A stretch of 64,000 bases of DNA from the NCBI RefSeq assembly GCF_016924665.1, contig NZ_JAFFJT010000007.1:393376-457375 (forward strand). The letters run 5' to 3'. The position numbers were made by a program, and so were the translations under genes. This document shows, in pieces, positions 29,359 through 36,980 of this stretch. A model generated the notes under the pieces. It made no database searches. It was not told the DNA's origin and saw nothing but the letters and a program-made list of their open reading frames with translations. The stretch comes from Nocardioides sp. SYSU D00038 (lineage in GTDB: Bacteria > Actinomycetota > Actinomycetes > Propionibacteriales > Nocardioidaceae). The number at the start of each line of letters is the position of its first letter. The stretch's first letter is position 1.

Positions 29359-29531
29359 TGCCGAATGGAAAGTGACTAACCGGGCCCATGGAGGACCTCA
29401 GCCCGATCGGCAGGCACGGCGGATGCGGACCCGTCCGGGCCGCTCCGAGGTCAGGCGAGCCCGGCTGGGCGCCGTGAGCGTCGACACGCGGTCGACCCGC
29501 GGCCGGCTCCGGCCGCTACCAGGGGCCGCCG

Positions 29532-30449
29532 CTACCAGGGACCGCCGAACGCCGCCTCGGTGTTGGCGTCGATCGCCGCGCACAGCTCCTCGAGGTCGTC
29601 GCCGCGCACCTGCGCCATGGCCCGCACCGTCAGGGGCACGAGGTACGACGCGTTGGGGCGGCCGCGGTAGGGCGTGGGGGTCAGGTACGGCGCGTCGGTC
29701 TCGACCAGCACCCGGTCGCGCGGCGCCACGGCGAGCGCATCGCGCAGCGGCTGGGCGTTCTTGAACGTGACGGTGCCGGCGAAGCTGAGCCAGGCGCCGC
29801 GGTCGAGGCAGCGGCGCGCGAAGTCGGCGTCCCCGGAGAAGCAGTGCATCACCCAGCGCTCCGGCGCGCCCTCCTCGTCGAGCACCCGCAGCACCTCCTC
29901 GTGGGCGTCGCGGTCGTGGATGACCAGCGTCTTGTCGAGCCGCTTGGCCAGGTCGACGTGGCGGCGGAACGACGCCACCTGGGCCGCGCGCCCCTCCACG
30001 CCGGTGCGGAAGTGGTCGAGACCGGTCTCGCCGACCGCCCGGACCTTGTCGTGGGCCCGGGCCAGCGCCTCGATCTCGGCCAGCGCGTCGTCGAGCTCTC
30101 CGCGCTCGGCGAGCCGGGGCGCCTCGTTGGGGTGCAGCGCGACGCCGGCGACCAGCGGTGGGTGCTCGGCGGCGGCCCGCACCGCCCAGCGGGCGCCCGG
30201 CAGGTCGCAGCCGATCTGGACGATCCGCGGCACCCCCACCGCGGTGGATGCCTCCAGCGCGGCCTCGACGCCGAGCCAGTCGCCCTCGTCGGGGCCGTCG
30301 GCGATGTCGAGGTGGCAGTGGTTGTCGACCACCGGGTGCGGCAGCGGCTCCGGGCTCGGGGGCCGCTCGCGGTCGCGGCGTGCCCCCGACCGCTCCTCGG
30401 TGGCGGCGCGGCGGCGGGTGGGGCCGCCGGAGGGGTCCGGCGCGGTCAC
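29532..30449 (-). CDS. tatD: TatD family metal-dependent hydrolase
   Basis: 305 residues of an amidohydrolase-like TIM barrel. His44 and His46 lie in DNHCHLD, then GETGLDHF, VIHDRDAH, MHCFSGD and ETDAPYLTP supply further metal ligands. TatD proteins are 3'-5' DNA exonucleases or related nucleases. The first 38 residues are Arg/Pro-rich and unlike the family, so a start nearer residue 38 is possible, but the GTG at 30449 shares a GTGA overlap with the upstream gene. Synteny with rsmI is standard. Confidence 0.92.
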   Translation of the reverse strand: MTAPDPSGGPTRRRAATEERSGARRDRERPPSPEPLPHPVVDNHCHLDIADGPDEGDWLGVEAALEASTAVGVPRIVQIGCDLPGARWAVRAAAEHPPLVAGVALHPNEAPRLAERGELDDALAEIEALARAHDKVRAVGETGLDHFRTGVEGRAAQVASFRRHVDLAKRLDKTLVIHDRDAHEEVLRVLDEEGAPERWVMHCFSGDADFARRCLDRGAWLSFAGTVTFKNAQPLRDALAVAPRDRVLVETDAPYLTPTPYRGRPNASYLVPLTVRAMAQVRGDDLEELCAAIDANTEAAFGGPW

Positions 30450-31300
30450 CGGGCCGCGCCCACGCTGTCGATCCGGCGGAGCACCGCCTCGGCGAGCGCC
30501 TCCGGGGCCTGGGTCGGCACCCAGTGGCTGACCCCCTCGAGCTCGACGAACTCGTAGGGCCCAGTCACGTGCTGCGCAGTGAGCTCCGCGCCCCGCCGGG
30601 CCAGGGCGACGTCCTCGGTGCTCCACACGAACGTCGTCGGCACCGACACCTCGGAGGTGCCGACCTCGCCGGCCGCGAACGGCAGCGCGCGGTACCAGCC
30701 CAACCCTCCCGGCAGGGCGCCGTAGTCGAGGATCTCGGCGCGGCAGCGCCGTACCTCCTCCTCGGTCATGCCGCCCTCGCGCAGCGCGCGCAGCAGCAGC
30801 GTGGGCGCGAACCGCCCCACCAGGTCGACCAGGAGCGGCACCTGGAACAACCCCATGTACCAGGACTTCAAGCCTTGGCTCGAGGTCACCGCCGCCCGCA
30901 CGAACGCGCGCGGGTGGGGCACCGAGACGGCCGTCCAGCTGCGCACCAGGTCGGGCCGGGTGGCGGCCAGGTGCCAGCCGACGATCGAGCCCCAGTCGTG
31001 ACCCACCAGGTGGACCGGGCGGCCGATCTCCTCGACCAGCGCCACGACGTCGGCAGTGAGCCGGCCGATCCGGTAGTGCCAGCGGCCCAGCGGGCGGGCA
31101 CCCGGCGAGTAGCCGCGCTGGTCGGGGGCGTAGGTGCGCAGCCCGCGGGCGTGCAGCAACGGCGCAACGGAGCGCCAGGTGGTGGCCCGCTCCGGCCAGC
31201 CGTGCAGGAGCACCACGGGGTCGCCGTCGAGCGGGCCGTCGTCGAGGACGTCGAAGGTCAGCCCGTCGTGGGAGTACGCCGTCAGCCTCGCCGCGGTCAT
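30446..31300 (-). CDS. Alpha/beta hydrolase, epoxide hydrolase-like
   Basis: 284 residues. The oxyanion motif HGWPE lies at 33-37. The nucleophile elbow is GHDWGS, giving Asp102 instead of Ser, and DQRGYSPG and SHWVPTQAPE (catalytic His) follow. The Asp nucleophile points to epoxide hydrolase or haloalkane dehalogenase chemistry. It is coupled by ATGA to rsmI and by GTGA to tatD, so it is inserted into a normally housekeeping operon. Confidence 0.85.
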   Translation of the reverse strand: MTAARLTAYSHDGLTFDVLDDGPLDGDPVVLLHGWPERATTWRSVAPLLHARGLRTYAPDQRGYSPGARPLGRWHYRIGRLTADVVALVEEIGRPVHLVGHDWGSIVGWHLAATRPDLVRSWTAVSVPHPRAFVRAAVTSSQGLKSWYMGLFQVPLLVDLVGRFAPTLLLRALREGGMTEEEVRRCRAEILDYGALPGGLGWYRALPFAAGEVGTSEVSVPTTFVWSTEDVALARRGAELTAQHVTGPYEFVELEGVSHWVPTQAPEALAEAVLRRIDSVGAAR

Positions 31301-32130
31301 GAGGCGTGCACCAGGTTGTAGACCTCGCGCTTCGGCACGCCCGCCAGGCGGGCCACCTCGACGATCGCTTCCTTGCGGGGCATGCCGTCTCCTTCCAAGC
31401 GGGCCACCGCGGCCCGCAGGCTCTCGGGGTCGTCGCCGACCCGGGCGGTTGCGACCGCGCCGGCCACGACGATCGTGACCTCGCCGCGCACCCCGTCGGC
31501 GGCCCACGCGACGAGCTCCGCCAGCGGCCCCCGTCGTACCTCCTCGTGGGTCTTGGTCAGCTCGCGGCACACCGCCGCCGCGCGGTCGCCGCCCCACGCC
31601 TCGGCCATCGCCGCCAGGGCCGCCTCGGTGCGGTGGGGCGCCTCGAAGAAGACCAGGGTGCGCTCCTCGGCGGCCAGGGCGGACAGCCGCCGCGCCCGCT
31701 CGCCGGCCTTGCGCGGCAGGAACCCCTCGAAGCAGAACCGGTCGACCGGCAGCCCCGAGACCGCGAGCGCGGTCAGCACCGCGCTCGGCCCGGGCACCGC
31801 CGTCACCCGGATCCCGGCCTCGACCGCAGCCGCGACCAGCCGGTAGCCGGGGTCGGAGACGCTCGGCATCCCGGCGTCGGTCACGAGCAGCACCCGCTCC
31901 CCCGCCTCCAGCGCCTCGAGCAGCGCCGGCGTCCGGGCGGTCTCGTTGCCCTCGAAGTACGACACGACCCGCCCGCCGATCGTCACACCCAGCTCCCCGG
32001 TGAGCCGCCGCAGCCGCCGGGTGTCCTCCGCCGCCACCACGTCGGCGCCCGCCAGCTCGCTCGCCAGCCTGGCCGGGGCGTCCTCGACCCGTCCGATCGG
32101 CGTCGCCGCCAGCACCAGGGTTCCGGTCAC
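31297..32130 (-). CDS. rsmI: 16S rRNA (cytidine1402-2'-O)-methyltransferase
   Basis: 277 residues of the SpoU-unrelated tetrapyrrole-methylase fold: TLVLAATPIGR at the start, AEDTRRLRRL, TDAGMPSVSDPG and VPGPSAVLTALAVSGLP. RsmI methylates C1402 in the decoding centre. GTG start at 32130; a longer frame to 32160 is possible. Divergent arrangement with pmt is typical in Actinobacteria, but here 1.7 kb of repeats separates them. Confidence 0.94.
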   Translation of the reverse strand: MTGTLVLAATPIGRVEDAPARLASELAGADVVAAEDTRRLRRLTGELGVTIGGRVVSYFEGNETARTPALLEALEAGERVLLVTDAGMPSVSDPGYRLVAAAVEAGIRVTAVPGPSAVLTALAVSGLPVDRFCFEGFLPRKAGERARRLSALAAEERTLVFFEAPHRTEAALAAMAEAWGGDRAAAVCRELTKTHEEVRRGPLAELVAWAADGVRGEVTIVVAGAVATARVGDDPESLRAAVARLEGDGMPRKEAIVEVARLAGVPKREVYNLVHAS

Positions 32131-32690
32131 CCGCCGATCATCGCAGCCCGCCGGTCGCACCGCCGTGGGCGGTGGCGAACCCTGGCTCGCGTTTCGCCGA
32201 CCCGGCGTTGATGAGCGACGGCTCGGCGAACCCCGGATCGCGCACCCACCGCTGGTCGAGGAAGTCGCGCTAGCGACTGTCCCGAAACCCCCGCCGCCCG
32301 AACGCCCTCCGGTACCCGGCGCTGGTTGAGGTGCGAGCGAAGCGAGCCTCGAAACCCCCGCACCCGAGCGCCCTCCGCTGGGAACGGGAGGGCGTTCGGC
32401 TCACCGGGTAACGAGTGAGGGACCTCGTCCCTCCTCAACCAGCGGTGGGCGGGACCGGTGGTCGAGCAGCGACGAGCCCCAGCGAGGAGCGTCCGTCGAG
32501 CCCGGCACCCGGGCGCCGCACGTCCCCCGCCAGGGGCGCTCGCCGTTCGCCGACCCGGCGTTGATGAGCGCCGGCTCGGCGAACCCCGGATCGCTCACCC
32601 ACCGCTGGTTGAGGAAGTCGCGCTAGCGACTGTCTCGAAACCCCGCACCCGAGCGCCCTCCGGTGGGAACGGGAGGGCTCTCGGCTCACC
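32131..32690. repeat. Gene-free tract of short palindromic elements
   Basis: No credible gene. Elements sharing the ends CGCTGGT(T/C)GAGG and CTCGAAACCC lie at 32251-32290, 32321-32357, 32408-32444 and 32604-32644. Their cores differ but each is itself a palindrome: AGTCGCGCTAGCGACT, GCGAGCGAAGCGAGC, and GAGGGACCTCGTCCCTC. A hairpin of GCGCCCTCC/GGGAGGGCG type lies at 32368-32395, and the phrase CCGACCCGGCGTTGATGAGCG occurs twice (32199, 32550). Confidence 0.9.
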
Positions 32691-33840
32691 GGGTCTCGAG
32701 GCTCAGGCCTAGCGGCCTTCGCACCTCGACCACCGCACGCCGGGTGCCGCGCCATTCGGCACGGAGGCGGCGGAGCGACGGGCGGCGTTCGGCACGTCAA
32801 CGGCGGCGTGGCGCCGAGACGAACGCCGGGGAACCGCAGGGCAGAGTCCGGCGACACGGCAACGAGTGCCGAACGACGTCCGGCGCGCAGCAGCCGCAGT
32901 GCCCCCACGCGCGGCACCCCGCACCCACACCACCCACAGCCACCCGCCCGCTGGATCACACCACCCGGAGTCAGCCCCCGCCCGAGCACCGTCCGCGGAG
33001 TCCCCGCGAGCGGGAGGGCGTTCGGCTCACCGGGTCTCGAGGCTCAGGCCTGGCGGCCTTCGCACCTCGACCACCGCACGCCGGCGTGCCGCGTCGCACG
33101 GCACGGAGGCGGCGGAGCGAGGGGCGTCGTTCGGCACGTCAACGGCGGCGTGGCGCCGCAGCGAACCTGGGGAACGGCAGGGCAGAGTCCGGCGACACGG
33201 CAACGAGTGCCGAACGACGTCCGGCGCGCAGCAGCCGCAGTGCCCCACCACGCGCGGCACCCCGCACCCACACCCCACCAACAGTCAGCACCCCGCCCGG
33301 ATCACACCAACCTGCAGTCAGCACCCGCCCGAGCCCCGTCCGCGGAGTCGCCCGCTACCGGGAGAGCGTTCGGCTCACCGGGTCTCGACGACGCTCGCTG
33401 GCGCTCGCTGGTCGACCTCCGGTGGCCGCCGGAGGGCTCCCGGCTCACCGGGTCTCGAGGCTCAGGCCCAGCGGCCTTCGCACCTCGACCACCGCACACC
33501 GGGATGCCGCGCGGCACGGAGGCGGCGGAGCGACGGGCTGCGTTCGGCACGTAGACGGCGGCGTGGCGCCGACACGAACGCCAGGGCACCGCAGGGCAGA
33601 GTCCGGCGACACGGCAACGAGTGCCGAACGCCGTCCGGCGCGCAGCAGCCGCAGTGCCCACCACGCGCGGCACCCCGCACCCACCCCCACCCCACAGTCA
33701 CCACCGCGGCCGGATCACACAGGCCCGCAGTCAGCACCCACCCCGAGCCCCGTCCGCGGAGTCGCCCGCTACCGGGAGAGCGTTCGGCTCACCGGGTCTC
33801 GAGGCTCAGGCCCAGCGGCCTTCGCACCTCGACCAGCGCC
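32691..33840. repeat. Three tandem copies of a structured repeat of about 330 bp
   Basis: Each copy begins with a palindromic element GGGTCTCGAGGCTCAGG...CCTTCGCACCTCGACC (32691, 33032, 33451; a fourth start at 33794) and contains arms GTTCGGCAC and GTGCCGAAC about 80 bases apart: 32787/32866, 33129/33207, 33542/33621. Between the arms GGCGGCGTGGCGCCG and TCCGGCGACACGGCAACGA are nearly invariant. An extra element with core GACGCTCGCTGGCGCTCGC lies at 33381-33418. Open frames through the tract shift and are not gene-like. Confidence 0.9.
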
Positions 33841-33856
33841 ACGCGCCGGCCGCCCG

Positions 33857-33862
33857 TAGCAT
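33857..33862 (+). promoter_or_regulatory. Predicted -10 box for leaderless pmt
   Basis: TAGCAT ends six bases before the GTG start of pmt, immediately after the repeat tract. No ribosome-binding site fits between. Confidence 0.45.
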
Positions 33863-33868
33863 CGCCCC

Positions 33869-35560
33869 GTGACGACGACCGCCCCGGAGCAGGCACCGGA
33901 GCTGGTGGCGGTCGACGGGCGGCCGACGGCGTGGCAGCGGGCGCGGGGGCGGCTGGACCGGCTGGAGGACCCGGTGGTCGCGTGGAGCGCGGCGATCGGG
34001 CTGACCCTGCTCGCACTGTTCCTGCGGCTGTGGAACCTCGGCTCCCCCAAGGAGTTCGAGTTCGACGAGACCTACTACGCCAAGGACGCCTGGTCGCTGC
34101 TCCACCACGGCTACGTGCAGGGCTACGTCGGCGACGCCAACGACAAGATCCTCGACGGGCAGACCGACGGGCTGTGGACCGGCGACCCCTCGATGGTGGT
34201 CCACCCCGAGGTCGGCAAGTGGATGATCGCGGCCGGCGAGAAGCTGTTCGGGATGGACCCGTTCGGGTGGCGGGTCTCCGCGGCCGTCATCGGGGCGCTC
34301 ATGGTGCTGGTGATGTGTCGCCTCGCGCGCCGGCTCACCGGCTCGACGATGCTCGGGCTGGTCGCAGGGCTGCTGCTCAGCCTCGACGGGCTGCAGTTCG
34401 TGCTGTCGCGGCTGGCGTTGCTCGACATCTTCCAGGCGTTCTTCATGCTCTGCGGGGTCGCCTGCATCGTCAACGACCGCGACTGGTTCCGGGCCCGGCT
34501 CGCCGGGCTGATGCCCACCCAGGAGACCGACGAGTACGCCGCCGGGCCGGTGGTCTGGTTCCGCCCCTGGCTGCTGGTGGGTGGGGTGGTGTGGGGGCTG
34601 GCGATCGGCACCAAGTGGTCCTCGGCGCTGGTGCTGGCGGCGTTCGGGCTGCTGGTCTGGCTGTGGAGCGCGGGCGCGCGGCGCAGCTTCGGGGTCCGCT
34701 GGGCGGTCGTGAAGTCGGCGTTCCTCGACGGGGTGCCGGCGTTCGTGCACCTCGTCGCGGTGGCGGCGGTGGTCTACGTCGCCTCGTGGACCGGGTGGCT
34801 CGTGCACGCCGACGAGTACGAGGAGCACCTCGCCTCCTCGCAGTACACCCGCTTCGTGGCCGAGGGGAAGACCTGCGACGACGACGCCCTGCTCGACGAC
34901 GACCGGTGGCCGGCCGCGACCGAGGCGGACGCCTCGGGGCTGGGCGAGCTGCGCCAGTCGCTGCACTCGCTGTGGAACTACCACCAGGACGTCTACACCT
35001 TCCACGCCCACTATCTGAACTGCAGCAGCCACACCTACGCCTCGAAGCCGTCGGGCTGGTTGCTCCTGAACCGGCCGGTGGGCGTCGCGGCCGACACCGA
35101 CATCGAGCCCGGCACCCGCGGCTGCCAGGCGCCGGCCGACAGCTCGTGCATCCGGCAGGTGCTGCTGATCGGCACCCCGGCGCTGTGGTGGGGCGGCTGC
35201 CTGGCGCTGGTGCTGGCGCTGGTGGTCTGGGTGGGGGCCCGCGACTGGCGGTTCGGGGTCGCGGTCGTCGGGGTCGCCGCCACCTGGCTGCCCTGGCTGC
35301 TCTACGACGACCGGCCGATCTTCCTGTTCTACGCCGTCAACTGTCTGCCCTTCGTCGTGCTGGCGATCGTGCTCGCCATGGGGCGGCTGATCGGCACCGG
35401 GCCCCCCGGCAGTGTCCGCCGGACCGCCGGGGTGGTGCTGAGCGGGTCCTTCGTGGTGGTGGTGCTGCTGAACTTCGCGTGGTTCTGGCCGATCTTCACC
35501 CACGAGCTGCTCACCTACGACGAGTGGCGCGACCGGATCTGGTTCAGCCGGTGGATCTGA
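33869..35560 (+). CDS. pmt: Polyprenol-phosphate-mannose protein mannosyltransferase
   Basis: 563 residues, GT39 fold with about 11 membrane helices. The catalytic Asp66-Glu67 pair is in EFDETYYAKD in the first outer loop. A second loop holds HPEVGKWM. Pmt O-mannosylates secreted proteins using polyprenyl-phosphate mannose at the outer face of the membrane, coupled to Sec export. The position divergent from rsmI is conserved in Actinobacteria. GTG start, leaderless in appearance. Confidence 0.94.
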   Translation: MTTTAPEQAPELVAVDGRPTAWQRARGRLDRLEDPVVAWSAAIGLTLLALFLRLWNLGSPKEFEFDETYYAKDAWSLLHHGYVQGYVGDANDKILDGQTDGLWTGDPSMVVHPEVGKWMIAAGEKLFGMDPFGWRVSAAVIGALMVLVMCRLARRLTGSTMLGLVAGLLLSLDGLQFVLSRLALLDIFQAFFMLCGVACIVNDRDWFRARLAGLMPTQETDEYAAGPVVWFRPWLLVGGVVWGLAIGTKWSSALVLAAFGLLVWLWSAGARRSFGVRWAVVKSAFLDGVPAFVHLVAVAAVVYVASWTGWLVHADEYEEHLASSQYTRFVAEGKTCDDDALLDDDRWPAATEADASGLGELRQSLHSLWNYHQDVYTFHAHYLNCSSHTYASKPSGWLLLNRPVGVAADTDIEPGTRGCQAPADSSCIRQVLLIGTPALWWGGCLALVLALVVWVGARDWRFGVAVVGVAATWLPWLLYDDRPIFLFYAVNCLPFVVLAIVLAMGRLIGTGPPGSVRRTAGVVLSGSFVVVVLLNFAWFWPIFTHELLTYDEWRDRIWFSRWI

Positions 35561-35600
35561 ACCGTCCGCGCGCCTGCGGGCCCAGCCCTACAGTGGGCGC

Positions 35601-36011
35601 ATGAGCACCTGGCGCCCCGGTTGGGGATCGTTCCCCCAGCCGCTGCTGGACTTCTGGACCGAGCGGCACCTCTGCGTGCTCACCACGCTGCTGCCCGACG
35701 GCCGCCCGCACGCCGTCCCGGTGGGCGTCGCGGTCGACCACGAGGAGAAGTGCGCCTGGGTGATCACCAACGCCACGTCGCGCAAGGCCCGCAACCTGGC
35801 CGAGGAGTCGCCGGTCGCCGCCTGCCAGGTCGACGGCGCCCGCTGGTCCACCCTCGAGGGCCGCGGTGTGGTCGTGTTCGGTGCGGCCGCCGTCGAGCGC
35901 GCCGTGGAGATGTACGCCGGTCGCTACCGCCAGCCCCGCCCCAACCCGACCCGGGTGGCCCTGCGGATCGAGGTCGACCGGTTCGTCTCGTCCTCGTCGC
36001 TGGCGGGCTGA
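35601..36011 (+). CDS. PPOX-class F420-dependent or FMN oxidoreductase
   Basis: 136 residues with the split-barrel fold: WTERHLCVLTTLLPDGRPHAVPVG at the start, NATSRKARNL and a final RIEVDRFVSSSSLAG. Small proteins of this type in Actinobacteria often use F420; the cofactor is not certain here. TACAGT (35589-35594) lies six bases before the ATG, so a leaderless transcript is likely. It follows pmt by 40 bases. Confidence 0.85.
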   Translation: MSTWRPGWGSFPQPLLDFWTERHLCVLTTLLPDGRPHAVPVGVAVDHEEKCAWVITNATSRKARNLAEESPVAACQVDGARWSTLEGRGVVVFGAAAVERAVEMYAGRYRQPRPNPTRVALRIEVDRFVSSSSLAG

Positions 36012-36036
36012 GCCGCCGTGGACCCGGCGCCCGGGG

Positions 36037-36852
36037 TCAGGCGCAGCGGCTGCCGAAGGTGACCAGGTCGGTCGCGTTGAAGTGCGACGGGTCGTCGTGG
36101 CCGCCGACGACGTCGAGGATCGAGACCTCGGCGCCGCGCGCGGCCAGGCCCTCGGCGAGCCGACCGGCGTTGGTGGTGCGCGGCACCCAGGTGTCCTGGA
36201 ACGACGACACCATCCGGTAGACGGTGTCGGTGGAGTAGCTCCCGATGTTCTCGACCGGGTTGCGGTCGGCCGGCACCGGCTGGCCGCCGTAGGCCTCGGA
36301 GATGATCCGGTTGGCGCCGGGGACGTTGCCCATCGTGGTGAGGTCCACGGCCGGCTTGACGCCGTACCAGCACCTCGGGGCCTTCACGCCGTGGGCCATC
36401 GCGTTGAGCGAGACGCTCGCGCCCATCGAGCCGGAGACGAACAGCTTCACCCGGTGGCCGGTCTGCTCCTCGGCCCACCGCACCAGCTGGACCGTGTCGT
36501 CGGTGGAGGCGGCGTTGCCCCACGAGGCGGTGTGGAAGTCGGAGGAACCGATGATCCAGCCGCTGCGCAGCAGGGCCTGCAGCCAGGGCTCGTCCATCCG
36601 GTTGTCGACACCGCCGGTCTGGCCGTGGAAGAAGATCGCGATGCCCTTGGGGTGGGCGGTCGCCGGGATCGAGAGCCGGACGTCCTGGCCCTTGAGCTTG
36701 CCGTAGACCACGTCGCCCGACGGCGCGTCGGCCGTGGCGCTGGCGGTCGCGAACACGAAGAGCACCGCGAGCACCACCGCCACCGGCCGGAACCGCAGCG
36801 CGCGGCCGAACCAGGAGTGGCGGACGCCGTCGAGCGTCGACTTGATCCCCAT
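36037..36852 (-). CDS. Exported alpha/beta hydrolase
   Basis: 271 residues. A signal sequence or anchor spans about 21-42 (RPVAVVLAVLFVFATASATA). The hydrolase core has FFHGQTGG (oxyanion region), the nucleophile elbow SGSMGA with Ser142, and a final VVGGHDDPSHF with the likely catalytic His. It resembles poorly characterised secreted lipase/acetyl-esterase-like proteins. The start may be this ATG or one four codons upstream. Its promoter region adjoins the fucosidase terminator. Confidence 0.75.
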   Translation of the reverse strand: MGIKSTLDGVRHSWFGRALRFRPVAVVLAVLFVFATASATADAPSGDVVYGKLKGQDVRLSIPATAHPKGIAIFFHGQTGGVDNRMDEPWLQALLRSGWIIGSSDFHTASWGNAASTDDTVQLVRWAEEQTGHRVKLFVSGSMGASVSLNAMAHGVKAPRCWYGVKPAVDLTTMGNVPGANRIISEAYGGQPVPADRNPVENIGSYSTDTVYRMVSSFQDTWVPRTTNAGRLAEGLAARGAEVSILDVVGGHDDPSHFNATDLVTFGSRCA

Positions 36853-36927
36853 GACGCGCACCATTATCACCGCCGTCGCCGACACCCGGGCGCGAACCGG
36901 CAACGATCCCCGATCCGGGGGAGACGC

Positions 36928-36965
36928 GGGAAGGGGCCACCGAACGTCGTCGGTGGCCCCTCCCC
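36928..36965 (-). terminator. Terminator of the GH95 gene
   Basis: GGGAAGGGGCCACCGA (36928-36943) and TCGGTGGCCCCTCCCC (36950-36965) form a 14-16 bp stem with a 6-base loop, 15 bases beyond the fucosidase stop codon. Confidence 0.75.
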
Positions 36966-36980
36966 GAGAGCGGCGTACGG

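Noticed and set aside
32787..33629. Integron attC-like sites
   Set aside because: The arms GTTCGGCAC/GTGCCGAAC do not fit the RYYYAAC/GTTRRRY core, no gene cassettes lie between copies and no integrase is present.
32663..35604. Very long plus-strand open frames through the repeat tract and across pmt
   Set aside because: They run antisense or out of frame through pmt and change frame between otherwise identical repeat copies. High GC removes stop codons, so length alone is not evidence.
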